NCBI GenBank assembly: GCA_035967665.1
Contig: JAYWLB010000044.1
Coordinates: 124,001 to 188,000, forward strand
DNA: 64,000 bases
Direction: 5' to 3'
Source: Arctic95D-9 sp035967665
Lineage (GTDB): Bacteria > Verrucomicrobiota > Verrucomicrobiia > Verrucomicrobiales > DEV007
This document shows positions 32,572 through 41,581 of the stretch, one piece after another. The notes beneath the pieces were generated by a model. It was not told the origin of the DNA. It ran no database searches and saw only the letters and a list, made by a program, of their open reading frames with translations. The translations under genes and the position numbers were made by a program. How positions within the stretch are numbered: position 1 is the stretch's first letter; every line of letters begins with the position of its first letter.

Positions 32572-33486
32572 ATGAGTCAATTAAATCATAGATCTTTGCG
32601 TCGACTGAATGCCTTTCGGTTGATTGGCAGGGTGAACGGTTTCATCAACCGTTCGATGGAAAGTATTCACTCCGCTGTTTTCATGGGGGTGATCGATGAT
32701 GAGGTCCTGCAGGAATATGATATCTACCCTTATGGTGACTGGAAGGACGCGGCTAAGGTTTCCGGAGATGTGAAAGGTGTCGCGGATTGGCTCGATGTTT
32801 TCATCTCCTCGCACGTAACCCGCTCTTCCCGTGTCTTGGTCGTCGGCGCTGGCGGGGGAAAGGAGCTTATCAAGCTCCGTGAAACGGGATGTTCGGTGAC
32901 AGGTATTGAGTTCGATCAGGCCTTGTTTGCGGAGACTTCCACGATGCTTCTGAGATCTGTAGACGGGGCCGGTATTACACTACGCCACGCTGAACGGTTC
33001 AATCTCGAGGGCGAACGGAAGGACTTCGACATAGTGATCGTTCCCCGGTTTTACACGTCTTTTGTCCAGGGGCGCCCTGAAAGAGTCCGGTTTCTAAAAG
33101 CCTGCTCAGAGCGCTTGAGGGAGGGCGGGGTGATTGCCTTTGATTACTTCACGCGGCCTGAAAGTGAAACTGCTCCCGCTTCATTTCTGTTCAAGTTTCA
33201 GCCTCCAGTGGCCAACTTCCTGCGCCTTCTCAGAGGAGGGGGGAAACGACGCATTGAGACCGGCGATCACCTCGATCCAAAGGTGCCGCTTTTACATCAC
33301 CATTACAGCCATGCCAATTTGGACATCGAGCTGTCGGAAGCCGGGCTCACTGCTGCCGAGCAGGGCGAAACCTGGTTTGGTTGGTCGGTCGCGAAATGTC
33401 CGGTTGGCGGGGGGGCCGCGGAAGAGCCGGCTTCTTCGCTTCGTTCCACTCCCGCGGCGCCACTTCCCGAAGTTTCCCACTCCTAG
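32572..33486 (+). CDS. Class I SAM-dependent methyltransferase
   Basis: The 304-residue protein has a Rossmann methyltransferase core starting with VLVVGAGGGKELIKLRETG (motif I, about residue 84). VTGIEFDQALFAE follows, where the acidic residue should bind the ribose of SAM, then DIVIVPRFYTSF (motif IV). There is no membrane segment. The N-terminal region of about 80 residues and the Pro/Ala-rich last 25 residues are not typical of a named family. Its place between two FemAB-like acyltransferases suggests modification of a cell-surface polymer or lipid, but this is inference. It precedes the second acyltransferase by 12 bases, so the two are likely co-transcribed. Confidence 0.8.
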   Translation: MSQLNHRSLRRLNAFRLIGRVNGFINRSMESIHSAVFMGVIDDEVLQEYDIYPYGDWKDAAKVSGDVKGVADWLDVFISSHVTRSSRVLVVGAGGGKELIKLRETGCSVTGIEFDQALFAETSTMLLRSVDGAGITLRHAERFNLEGERKDFDIVIVPRFYTSFVQGRPERVRFLKACSERLREGGVIAFDYFTRPESETAPASFLFKFQPPVANFLRLLRGGGKRRIETGDHLDPKVPLLHHHYSHANLDIELSEAGLTAAEQGETWFGWSVAKCPVGGGAAEEPASSLRSTPAAPLPEVSHS

Positions 33487-33498
33487 TCCAGTATCGGT

Positions 33499-34719
33499 AT
33501 GATCAACTACGAAATCATTACCTCCATCGAAGACCTTGAGCCGTATCGGGTGGAGTGGGGGCGTCTCCTCTCGGTAACACCCCATGCCTCCTGGTTTCAA
33601 TCCTTCTCCTGGTTCGAAATGAGGTGGAAGCACCGCCGTGAGACGGACGAGTCATTGAAAGTGTTCATGGTCAAAGCGGACGATCGTCTCATCGGTATTG
33701 TTCCGCTGGTGGTGCAGCGAAAGCCGACCGCTCTCGGCAGCATCAGAAAGCTCCGGTTCCCTGTCGAGAACTGGTGCAGTTTCTACGGCGCGCTCGGTTT
33801 GGATCCCGAGATGATAATGTCCGAGGCGGCGAGCTATTTCCGCAATTCAAAGAACAAAGGGGCGGATGGATTTGACCTGATCGAGTTCACCAATCTTCCC
33901 GACTATCGCGCACAGGATGGTATCCCGTCATCTTCGCCGGAGCCAATGCTCCCCGGTTTGGAGCCGGGGCGAAGCGAAGTGTCGAAGTGTTCCGAAGTGG
34001 CGATGCTGTATATGGACGGCACCTGGGACAGTTACTGGGAATCGCGCAAAGCGCAGAAGAACCGGCGCCGCAACGTTGAGCGCTGCGCACGAAGGCTCGC
34101 CGAGCTGGGTGAAGTCACCTACCTCCGCTCGCGTCCCGATGCCGGTTCGACACCTGATTGGTCGCACTATGAGGCCTGCGAAAAACTCGCCTCGATGAGT
34201 TGGCAGGATGGCCTTGTCGATGGAAACACTCTGCATCACGACGAGGTGAAACCTTTTCTGCGCGACGTGCATGAAGCCGCAGTCAAAGAGGGCTGTAGTG
34301 ACCTGACATTGCTTATGCTCGATGGACGACCGGTTGCTTTTACCTACGGCTACTGCTTTCAGGGCTACCTTGATTTGATGCGTGTCGGTTTTGATCCCGC
34401 CCTCGCCAAGTTCGCTCCCGGCAATGTTCTCTGGACCCGCTTGATCGAAGACAGCTATGCACTGGGAGATAAGATCCTCGACTACGGTCCGAGCTGTCTC
34501 GACTACAAGAAATTCTGGATGACGTGTTTGGAGCAGACCTACCAGGTCATCGAATACGGCACCAGCCCTGCGGCGAAAGCAATGCGCCTCGCGAGGAAGC
34601 TGAAATCAAAAATCGCCATCGGTGAAAACGCCGATCACACTAACGAAGAAGCCAAAGAGCGTGCTGCTAAAAACAGGCAGCAGAAAGTTGGTGAGCCGAC
34701 CGGGCACGCGATTTCCTGA
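33499..34719 (+). CDS. FemAB/BioF2-like GNAT acyltransferase (copy 2)
   Basis: The 406-residue protein resembles the gene at 31343-32509 in length and order. It opens with WFQSFSWFEMRWKHR, then LKVFMVKADDRLIGIVPLVVQRK, then the basic helix WESRKAQKNRRRNVERCARR. DLTLLMLDGRPVAFTYGYCF and LGDKILDYGPSCLDYKKFW follow. These are the GNAT-like features of the CelD/BioF2 acetyltransferase domain. The last 30 residues are charged and probably disordered. It probably forms an operon with the methyltransferase upstream. The acceptor cannot be read from sequence; peptidoglycan, capsule or lipid are options. Confidence 0.8.
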   Translation: MINYEIITSIEDLEPYRVEWGRLLSVTPHASWFQSFSWFEMRWKHRRETDESLKVFMVKADDRLIGIVPLVVQRKPTALGSIRKLRFPVENWCSFYGALGLDPEMIMSEAASYFRNSKNKGADGFDLIEFTNLPDYRAQDGIPSSSPEPMLPGLEPGRSEVSKCSEVAMLYMDGTWDSYWESRKAQKNRRRNVERCARRLAELGEVTYLRSRPDAGSTPDWSHYEACEKLASMSWQDGLVDGNTLHHDEVKPFLRDVHEAAVKEGCSDLTLLMLDGRPVAFTYGYCFQGYLDLMRVGFDPALAKFAPGNVLWTRLIEDSYALGDKILDYGPSCLDYKKFWMTCLEQTYQVIEYGTSPAAKAMRLARKLKSKIAIGENADHTNEEAKERAAKNRQQKVGEPTGHAIS

Positions 34720-34773
34720 ACGTTTGTTAGGGGCACCTGAGTTTCCCCGAAGGGGGGAGTGAAGAAGAAAGAG

Positions 34774-34846
34774 TGGACAGACTGGGATTCGAACCCAGGA
34801 CCAATTGGTTAAAAGCCAACTGCTCTACCAACTGAGCTACCTGTCC
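34774..34846 (-). tRNA. tRNA-Lys (UUU)
   Basis: The 73-base gene folds as a complete cloverleaf. The acceptor stem is GGACAGG paired with TCTGTCC, with one G-U pair and discriminator A. The D-stem GCTC, the anticodon loop CTTTTAA with anticodon TTT, and the T-arm CTGGG/CCCAG around TTCGAAT are all present. The terminal CCA is not encoded. Confidence 0.97.
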
Positions 34847-34891
34847 ATTGGTAAAACCCCAATCAGGTGGGATTGGGGAGCGCGAATGTAT

Positions 34892-35602
34892 TCACGATTT
34901 AGGGTCATGCAAGTGAAAAACATCTATTATTTTACCTAAATCATTTCGGCCCTTCTCCACGCGGAAATGAGCGAACCCCGCAGCCCTTGCTCCTTCCCCG
35001 TCGCAGACCGGATCATCGCCGACATGGAGGATCTGACCGGGAGCGAGTTGAAGCCATTTCGCAGCGGCATCGAAGACCGCCGGATTCGGTTTGGAGGCGC
35101 CGAGCTCGCAGGAAAGAAGACAGGTTTCGAAAAAGCTGAGGAGACCGAGGTCGTCGAGGATTCTTCTGAGCCGTCCGTCAAAGTTCGAAAGAACGATGCA
35201 CCGGTAGCGGGCGCTCAACTTTTCAAGTGTCGGGATTGCCGCGGGATCGGCCAGCCACGTTCCCGGTGATTCGAAGTGGAGATAGAGTGCTTCGAAGAAA
35301 GTATCGAAGCGTTCTTCGCCGGGCAAATTCGATCCGGCTTCTTCGAATACTTCGCGAACGATTCGGCGCCACCAGGATTTTTCGTCGGGGTCGGTCACGC
35401 GGCTTTGGGGAGAAAAGGGGAGCGGGGTGCGTTTCCAGACTGAACCGAACGCTTTTCCAAGATTGTCGGGATTTGACTCTATGCCATGCTCGGCGGCGAT
35501 GCGCGCGTAGGAGACCCCGACCGGTTCGGCGAGATGGATGAGCGTTCCTGCGGCATCAAAGGTGATCGCGAGGATGGGGGAGTGAGAGATAGATTGCGGC
35601 AT
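34892..35602 (-). CDS. HAD-superfamily hydrolase (HDHD3-like)
   Basis: The 236-residue protein has HAD motif I TFDAAGTLIHL with the nucleophilic Asp. The usual second Asp of DxD is Ala, as in several HDHD3-like members. Motif II is VLSNFDGR, motif III a Lys in ASKPNPAVF, and motif IV GDDPVCDGEGA. The helical cap (about residues 20-115, EPVGVSYARIAAEHGI onward) is of the C1 type. These are usually small-molecule phosphatases; the substrate is unknown. It is a lone minus-strand gene upstream of tRNA-Lys and divergent from nusA. Confidence 0.85.
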   Translation of the reverse strand: MPQSISHSPILAITFDAAGTLIHLAEPVGVSYARIAAEHGIESNPDNLGKAFGSVWKRTPLPFSPQSRVTDPDEKSWWRRIVREVFEEAGSNLPGEERFDTFFEALYLHFESPGTWLADPAAIPTLEKLSARYRCIVLSNFDGRLRRILDDLGLLSFFETCLLSCELGASKPNPAVFDAAAKWLQLAPGQILHVGDDPVCDGEGARAAGFAHFRVEKGRNDLGKIIDVFHLHDPKS

Positions 35603-35659
35603 GAGAATGAGCGATAAAGGAGGTCGATCAGGGCTACGCGTATTTGGGCCATTTACACC

Positions 35660-35688
35660 TTGCCTTCATGATATGAAGCGGATATGTT
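35660..35688 (+). promoter_or_regulatory. Candidate promoter of the nusA operon
   Basis: TTGCCT (35660-35665) and TATGTT (35683-35688) are 17 bases apart. Transcription starting near 35695 would pass through the hairpin at 35737-35760 before nusA. Confidence 0.5.
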
Positions 35689-35736
35689 GAATTTCCGACA
35701 ATCGTGAGAAGGAATTTTGTGTTCCGGATTGTTCAA

Positions 35737-35760
35737 AGTGGGCATGGCCCGCTTTTTTTT
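35737..35760 (+). terminator. Intrinsic terminator/attenuator in the nusA leader
   Basis: A 7-bp stem (AGTGGGC/GCCCGCT, one G-U pair) with a 3-base loop is followed at once by eight T. It lies 30 bases before the nusA ATG on the nusA strand. No plus-strand gene precedes it within 1 kb, so its likely role is within the nusA leader. In the opposite orientation the T run would be an A run before the stem, so it cannot serve the HAD gene. Confidence 0.75.
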
Positions 35761-35790
35761 GTCTCATAGACCGAGGACCAGCTGAAGAAA

Positions 35791-37128
35791 ATGACAAACG
35801 AACTGTTAGCACTTTTCGAATATTACGAGAAAGAAAAAGGTATTAAGCGCCATACAATGGTTGAAGCGCTTGAGACTGCCTTGCTTTCTGCATCTCGAAA
35901 AAGCATTGGCCCGGCCAGGGAGATGCGGATTCATATTGATCCGGAAAAGGGTGACATTCGTGCTCTTGCCACATTGGTTGTTAAAGACCGCGTTGCGGAT
36001 CCTTACGACGAGATTGATATTTTTACGGCTCGCCGCCTCAAGCCCGGTATCGATGTCGACGAGGAGTTGGAAGTGGATATCACTCCTGCCAATTTCGGTC
36101 GTATTGCTGCTCAGACAGCAAAGCAGACCATGATGCAGCGTCTCCGTCAGGCGGAGAAGGAAATGATCTATGACGAGTTCAAGGATCGTGCCGGTGACAT
36201 CGTGAGTGGAACCGTTCGCCGTTTCGAGCGCGGTGATGTGTTTGTCGACCTTGGAAAATTTGAAGGTGTCATGCACCAGCGTGAGCGTGTTTCCACCGAG
36301 GAATACAATGTTGGTGATCGTGTCAGGGCTTATGTCGTTGCTGTCGAAAACGGCGCTCGCGGTCCTGAAATCGTTCTCTCACGCAGTCATCCCAATTTTG
36401 TTCGCCGTCTTTTTGAATCAGAGGTTAGCGAAATCGCTGATCGCACTGTTGAGATTCGTTCACTGGCCCGTGAAGCGGGGTATCGCACCAAGATCGCGGT
36501 CTACAGTGCTGACGAAAAAGTGGATCCTGTCGGTGCCTGTGTCGGCCTTCGCGGCGCACGGGTGAAAAACATTGTTCGTGAATTGAACAATGAGAAAGTT
36601 GATATCATTCGCTGGAGTGACGACATTAAAGCATTTGTTCAGGAGGCCCTCAAGCCTGCTGAAATCAAATCAATCTCGATCGACGAAGAAAATCAGTCTC
36701 TTACCGTCCGGGTTGATGAAGAGGAGCTTTCCAAAGCAATCGGTCGTCGTGGCCAGAATGCACGCCTCACTGCACGCCTCGTTGGTTGGGACGTGCAGGT
36801 GAAGAAAGATGAGTCTGCTCACGAAGCTTTTGAAGCTCAGGTGGCCGGTGCTGCTACTGCGATTGCAGAAGGTGCCGGAATCGGGGCCGAAGTGGCCGAA
36901 GGGCTCGTTCGTGGTGGTCTTAACAGCATCGAGATGATCGCCAGCGGTGTCGACGAAGTCGATATTGCCGATGTTCTCGAGATCGATGTGGAAGACGCGA
37001 GAGCGATTTTGAAAAAGGTTACCGATGCTGCCGGGGATGACGCTGAAGAGGCGACTCCTGTGGCTGAGGCTGCGCCTGCGACCGAATCTGTTTCCGAAGA
37101 AGCAGCTCCGGAAACCGAAGAGGCGTAA
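35791..37128 (+). CDS. nusA: Transcription termination/antitermination factor NusA
   Basis: NusA binds RNA polymerase and nascent RNA and tunes pausing, termination and antitermination. The 445-residue protein has the N-terminal polymerase-binding domain (to about 130), an S1 domain (GDIVSGTVRRFERGDVFVDL, about 132-205), and two KH domains including VDPVGACVGLRGARVKNIV and IGRRGQNARLTARL. A C-terminal helix-hairpin region follows and then a disordered acidic tail rich in Glu, Ala and Pro. rimP, its usual partner upstream, is absent. infB follows. A terminator-like hairpin in its leader could be the site of autoregulation. Confidence 0.97.
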   Translation: MTNELLALFEYYEKEKGIKRHTMVEALETALLSASRKSIGPAREMRIHIDPEKGDIRALATLVVKDRVADPYDEIDIFTARRLKPGIDVDEELEVDITPANFGRIAAQTAKQTMMQRLRQAEKEMIYDEFKDRAGDIVSGTVRRFERGDVFVDLGKFEGVMHQRERVSTEEYNVGDRVRAYVVAVENGARGPEIVLSRSHPNFVRRLFESEVSEIADRTVEIRSLAREAGYRTKIAVYSADEKVDPVGACVGLRGARVKNIVRELNNEKVDIIRWSDDIKAFVQEALKPAEIKSISIDEENQSLTVRVDEEELSKAIGRRGQNARLTARLVGWDVQVKKDESAHEAFEAQVAGAATAIAEGAGIGAEVAEGLVRGGLNSIEMIASGVDEVDIADVLEIDVEDARAILKKVTDAAGDDAEEATPVAEAAPATESVSEEAAPETEEA

Positions 37129-37223
37129 GATACTTTCGCCGAACGAAGCGGTGCGCCGCTCGTTTCTCAATTTGACAAAGCTTTTAATAATTACAGAATA
37201 CAAACTCCATCAGAACTTGTCTG

Positions 37224-39446
37224 ATGCGTAAGGGAACTGCCGCCCACCTTCAAAATATGCCTCGAAAGAACAGCAACGAATCCGGGAAACCTGACTCCGA
37301 AGAGTCAGCGCCGAAATCCTTGGATACAAAGAAAGCGGAAGCTCTCAATCTCTTCGAGCAAGATGAGAAGAAGAGCGGCCGCAAAGCTAAGACCTCAGTT
37401 CCTGCAAAGGATCAGGGATCTGTGTTCGGTCATCTTGGCAAAGAGGATCCTTCCAAGAAGATTGCTGAAATCAAATCTTCCCGGAAGTCGGCCCCTGCCG
37501 AGCCCGCGAAGACGGTCAAAAAGGCGAAGCCGGCTCCTAAGAAGGCTCTCGATATTGGAGGTTTTGACGTTGAGGACAAGCCCAAGAGCGCTGAGAAAGA
37601 GGCTGTGGTCGAAGAGGTTGAAGAAGTCGAAGAAGGCAATTCGATCGAGGAAGTTGACGGCAAGAAGATCATTCACATCAAGCCGCCGATCATTGTTAAG
37701 GAATTGGCTCAGTTGATGGAATTGAAGCCTTTCAAAATCATCCAGGATCTCATGGAGATGGATGTTTTTGCGAACCTGACTCAATCGATTGAGCCGGAAG
37801 TTGCTTCGAAAATTTGCGAAAAACACGGATTTATCTTCGAGAAAGAGAAACGTGAAAAAGGCGGCGGTGTCCACAAAGTGGAAGAGGTTATCGAAGAGCC
37901 GGAAGCTGAGATCATCGAAGAGGTCGAAGATGATAAACTCAAGATTCGTCCTCCGGTTGTCACCTTCATGGGGCATGTCGATCACGGCAAGACCTCTCTT
38001 CTTGATGCTTTTCGCGGATCCCGTGTTGTTCACGGTGAGGCAGGCGGAATCACTCAGCACATTGGTGCTTATCAGGTGACTCGAAACGACCAGACAGTTA
38101 CTTTTATCGATACTCCCGGTCACGCCGCTTTTTCTGAGATGCGTGCGAGGGGTGCTGATGTCACTGATATCGTTGTCCTCGTCGTAGCAGCGGATGATGG
38201 TCTTATGCCAACCACGCTTGAGGCGATCGATCACAGTCGTGCCGCGGGCGTAACCATGATCGTTGCTATCAACAAGGTGGATCTTCCCCATGCCGATCTT
38301 AACAAGGTTAAGGGGCAGCTTCAGGAGCACGATCTTTCCCCTGAGGACTGGGGCGGCAGCACGATTTGTGTGGAAGTCTCAGCGAAAGAGGGAACCGGTC
38401 TCGACGATCTTTTCGAGATGATTCATCTTCAGTCCGAAATTCTTGAGCTGAAATCAAATCCGGAAGGCGCTGCTCGCGCAACCGTGATCGAAGCCCGGAC
38501 CGAGCCCGGAAAAGGGCCGACTGCAACGGTTGTCGTTCAGGCGGGAACTCTTAACGTGGGTGATCCTTTCATCTGCGGAAGTCAGTCGGGTAAAGTTAAA
38601 GCGCTCATCAATGATGAGGGCAACCGGGTCAAGGAAGCCGGACCGGCGACACCGATAGAGGTGGTTGGGTATTCCGGAGTGCCTCAGGTCGGGGACGAAC
38701 TCGTCGTTATGGATTCCGAGCGCAATGCGAAAAAGCTCAGTGGTGAGCGGATCGACCAGAAGCGCAAAGACAAGCTCGCTCCTCAGCAGAAGTCCGCTTT
38801 GGAAACACTTTTTGATAACATCGAGCAGGGTAAGAAGAACCAGCTCAAGTTGATCATTAAAGCGGATGCTCAAGGTTCACTTCAGGCGATTGAGAAATCG
38901 CTCATGGAGATTGAGTCCGAGAAAATTTCAGTCGATATCCTGCGTCAGGGTGCCGGTCCAATCACAGAGGCCGATGTGCTTCTTGCCAGTGCTTCGGATG
39001 CAGTTCTGATTGGATTCAACACCAAGGTCGAGGCCAAAGCCCAACCGATTGTGAAACGCGAAGGCGTGCAGGTGAAGCTTTTCTCGATCATCTACGAACT
39101 TATCGATCAGGTGAAAGAGTCCATGCTCGGTCTGCTTGATCCTGAGACCCGTGAGAACGTCATCGGTCACGCCAAGGTCACCGAGATCTTCAAGCTCTCT
39201 TCAGGTAAAGTGGGTGGTTGTATCGTCACAAACGGACGCATCGCGAGAACGGCCCGTGCCCGTGTTCTCCGGGATAAGGTTCCGATTTATGACGGCGGAT
39301 TCTCGACGCTTCGCCGTTTCAAAGACGACGTCAAGGAAGTGAAAAACGGCCTCGAGTGTGGTATCAAACTTGGTAAGTTTAACGACTACCAGAAGGATGA
39401 TATCATCGAGTGTTACGAGCTTGAGAAGCTGGAGATGAAACTCTAG
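37224..39446 (+). CDS. infB: Translation initiation factor IF-2
   Basis: IF-2 is the GTPase that places initiator tRNA on the 30S subunit and promotes subunit joining. The listed start is ATG 37224 (740 residues); ATG 37257, MPRKNSNES, is an equal alternative. The N-terminus of about 150 residues is charged and disordered. An IF2-N domain follows (IHIKPPIIVKELAQLMELKP). The G domain has VTFMGHVDHGKTSLLDAF (G1), a DTPGH motif (G3) and an INKVD motif (G4). The C-terminal domains II-IV complete the protein. It is short for a Verrucomicrobial IF-2, as the N-terminal extension is small. It belongs to the nusA operon, with a 95-base gap. Confidence 0.97.
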   Translation: MRKGTAAHLQNMPRKNSNESGKPDSEESAPKSLDTKKAEALNLFEQDEKKSGRKAKTSVPAKDQGSVFGHLGKEDPSKKIAEIKSSRKSAPAEPAKTVKKAKPAPKKALDIGGFDVEDKPKSAEKEAVVEEVEEVEEGNSIEEVDGKKIIHIKPPIIVKELAQLMELKPFKIIQDLMEMDVFANLTQSIEPEVASKICEKHGFIFEKEKREKGGGVHKVEEVIEEPEAEIIEEVEDDKLKIRPPVVTFMGHVDHGKTSLLDAFRGSRVVHGEAGGITQHIGAYQVTRNDQTVTFIDTPGHAAFSEMRARGADVTDIVVLVVAADDGLMPTTLEAIDHSRAAGVTMIVAINKVDLPHADLNKVKGQLQEHDLSPEDWGGSTICVEVSAKEGTGLDDLFEMIHLQSEILELKSNPEGAARATVIEARTEPGKGPTATVVVQAGTLNVGDPFICGSQSGKVKALINDEGNRVKEAGPATPIEVVGYSGVPQVGDELVVMDSERNAKKLSGERIDQKRKDKLAPQQKSALETLFDNIEQGKKNQLKLIIKADAQGSLQAIEKSLMEIESEKISVDILRQGAGPITEADVLLASASDAVLIGFNTKVEAKAQPIVKREGVQVKLFSIIYELIDQVKESMLGLLDPETRENVIGHAKVTEIFKLSSGKVGGCIVTNGRIARTARARVLRDKVPIYDGGFSTLRRFKDDVKEVKNGLECGIKLGKFNDYQKDDIIECYELEKLEMKL

Positions 39447-39524
39447 TTTCGTGCTTTCCGCTGAATTACCGATCATTTTAAAGGGCATTAGCTCTCATTT
39501 TAACACGAGGATTCCCAAAAGTTT

Positions 39525-39893
39525 ATGAGCCAGCGAATGACCCGGATCAACGAGTTGCTGAAACGCGAGATCAGCACTTGTATCGAGAAATTTTTTGAAT
39601 TTCCCAATGTGCTTGTCACGGTACATGCCGTGGAGACGGCTGATGACCTCAGGGCGGCTGAGGTCTTTGTCGGTGTGATTGGGTCTCCTGCTCAATCGAG
39701 CGACGTTCTCAAGAAATTGAACAGCAAGCGTGGCTATATTCAGGGGATCGTCATGAAGCGCGTTACTCTGCGTTGCACACCGCTGCTTAAGTTTATCGCC
39801 GATGATTCGATCGAGCGTGGCGTTCGCATTCTGAATATCCTCGACGATATCGGAGAGATTGACCTCCCCGATGATCCGGAGGAAAAGGCCTAG
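39525..39893 (+). CDS. rbfA: 30S ribosome-binding factor A
   Basis: RbfA is a KH-like ribosome maturation factor that acts late in 30S assembly and during cold adaptation. The 122-residue protein has the family opening MTRINELLKREISTCIEK, the VHAVETADDLRAAEVFVGVIG strand-helix unit, and the closing LKFIADDSIERGVRILNILD. It follows infB, its usual neighbour, by 78 bases. Confidence 0.95.
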   Translation: MSQRMTRINELLKREISTCIEKFFEFPNVLVTVHAVETADDLRAAEVFVGVIGSPAQSSDVLKKLNSKRGYIQGIVMKRVTLRCTPLLKFIADDSIERGVRILNILDDIGEIDLPDDPEEKA

Positions 39894-39989
39894 GCCTTGA
39901 AGGGAACGAGGTCCCGTTCCGTTTCCCGCTTGGGAGTTCTGATAGTGGCAATCCCGCCGGCCAGGGCGGCCATTTACGTGAGGTGAGCG

Positions 39990-40028
39990 ATTCAACCCTG
40001 TCAGGTCGGGTCCTTAACAGGGTTGAAT
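39990..40028. repeat. Dispersed CAACAGGGTT-type repeat, locus 4 (inverted pair)
   Basis: ATTCAACCCTGT (from 39990) and ACAGGGTTGAAT (to 40028) are perfect 12-base inverted arms with a 15-base loop. The pair lies between rbfA and the membrane protein gene at 40114, and could form a hairpin in the transcript of the nusA operon. Confidence 0.8.
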
Positions 40029-40113
40029 GGGATCTCATTGCGTTCCACTGAGTCGGTTCCTTATCCCGGATCTTGTTGCGCTGTCATTGATACGTTTGCT
40101 ACGCTCCCGTTTA

Positions 40114-40518
40114 ATGAGTTCTGAGGAGTCACAATCGATTCGCAGGAAACGCTTCCTCTGTTTGAGCGTTTTCCTGCTTTCTCCTTTCGCTTTCGGGGTG
40201 ATCGACTTGATTTATTATGACAGTCAAAGTGCGGAAGACAGCTCTTATCTGATTTCCACGATCATTGGCATTTTTGCGATCGTCGGTTGGGTGTCGTACG
40301 ATGCGGCACTTCGCGATTATCCGCTGAGTAGCGGCTTGCGCTGGTGTGTTATTTTGCTCGCTGTGGTAGGTGTTCCTCTGTACCTCGTGAGAACGCGCGG
40401 TTGGAAGGGGGCTGCGATTATTGGGTTCGGTCTTCCTGCTCTCCTCATCAGTATGGCAACATACAGCCTGGGCTATTCTGTGGCGTGGTTGACCGGTTCG
40501 TGGAGAGGCTTGTGGTAG
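40114..40518 (+). CDS. Hypothetical integral membrane protein
   Basis: The start is ATG 40114 (134 residues, MSSEESQSIRRKRF); the open frame to 40027 runs into the repeat. After a short charged, cytosolic start there are four hydrophobic segments, about residues 15-32, 45-60, 76-93 and 101-125. I recognise no family. It sits in the nusA-infB-rbfA-nrnA series between rbfA and the DHH phosphoesterase, where truB or nrnA usually stands, so it looks like an insertion in that order. Confidence 0.65.
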   Translation: MSSEESQSIRRKRFLCLSVFLLSPFAFGVIDLIYYDSQSAEDSSYLISTIIGIFAIVGWVSYDAALRDYPLSSGLRWCVILLAVVGVPLYLVRTRGWKGAAIIGFGLPALLISMATYSLGYSVAWLTGSWRGLW

Positions 40519-40565
40519 GCGCTTGCACATTGGGAGTAATGCCTGTTGGGTAGGGGCACTGCCTA

Positions 40566-41543
40566 ATGGAACTCTCCTTCGATCCCCTTATTAAACGCAT
40601 CTCTAAAAGCCGCTCGATTCTTCTGGTGAGTCACAATCGGCCCGATGGCGATGCGATCGGATCGCTTATCGGGCTTGGGCTTCTTCTCGAGGGAATTGGC
40701 AAAACGGTTCGAATGGTGAACGCTGATGTGGTTCCTGAAAGTCTTGCCTTTTTACCGGGATCCGAACGTGTAGAGCAGCCTGGCGAGGTTTCGGTGTTTG
40801 AGCACGACCTCATGATATCACTTGATTCCGCAGGTCCCGATCGAATTTCCGGGGAGGTCTGGGACCTCCGCAACGGTATCGATTTGATCAATATCGATCA
40901 TCATATTTCCAATACGGTATACGGTGATATCAACTACATCGACAGTGCCTCTCCCGCTGCCGGTCAGATTGTCGCTCAGTTGGCTAATGAGGCGGGCTGG
41001 ATGCTGACGCCTGACATTGCCGGCAATCTCTATGCGGCTATTTCCACCGATACAGGGAGCTTTCGTTACCCTTCAACCAGTGCGGAGACCTACCGGATTG
41101 TTGCAGCGCTGGTTCAGGCGGGTGTCGATGTCGGTGAGATCAATCGGCAACTTTACGACAGCTTCCCGATTCGTCGTGTCGAGGTGATGCGGGAAATGCT
41201 CAACGGTTTGCGCATCGAAGCAGGCGGGCGTTGTGCGAGTGTGAGTCTACCTCTTCGTACCACGAGTGAACTCGGGTTGAAGACGGGGGACACTGAAGGA
41301 GTTATTGATATCATCCGGGCAATCGATTCGGTGATCATTGCGGTATTTTTTGAGGAACTTCCCGGGGGGATGATTCGAGTCAGTTCCCGCTCAAAAGACG
41401 AAAAATACGGGGTGGGAGATATCTGCAACGTCTTTGGAGGTGGCGGACACACTCTCGCGGCCGGAGCCCGACTGCCGGGGCCGCTGGAGTCAGCGGAAGA
41501 CCGCTTTTTAGCTGAAGTTATTCAGCGACTTACGGCGAATTGA
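40566..41543 (+). CDS. nrnA: DHH-family phosphoesterase, NrnA-like
   Basis: The 325-residue protein has the DHH domain: SHNRPDGDAIGSLIGLG (motif I), an S-L-D-S-A-G-P segment (about residue 90), NIDHHISNTVYGDINYID with the DHH triad (about 108), and STDTGSFRYPST. The C-terminal DHHA1 domain has VFGGGGHTLAAGARLPG. NrnA-like proteins degrade short RNA (nanoRNA) and 3'-phosphoadenosine 5'-phosphate with Mn2+. Genes of this group often stand next to rbfA. No truB follows. It starts 47 bases after the membrane protein. Confidence 0.93.
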   Translation: MELSFDPLIKRISKSRSILLVSHNRPDGDAIGSLIGLGLLLEGIGKTVRMVNADVVPESLAFLPGSERVEQPGEVSVFEHDLMISLDSAGPDRISGEVWDLRNGIDLINIDHHISNTVYGDINYIDSASPAAGQIVAQLANEAGWMLTPDIAGNLYAAISTDTGSFRYPSTSAETYRIVAALVQAGVDVGEINRQLYDSFPIRRVEVMREMLNGLRIEAGGRCASVSLPLRTTSELGLKTGDTEGVIDIIRAIDSVIIAVFFEELPGGMIRVSSRSKDEKYGVGDICNVFGGGGHTLAAGARLPGPLESAEDRFLAEVIQRLTAN

Positions 41544-41581
41544 CTTGAAATGAACTCTTCCACTTTGCTAGGCTTCTTTTA

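Noticed and set aside
37395..38330. 311-codon minus-strand open frame over infB
   Set aside because: Antisense of the charged N-terminal and G-domain region of IF-2; no motifs of its own.
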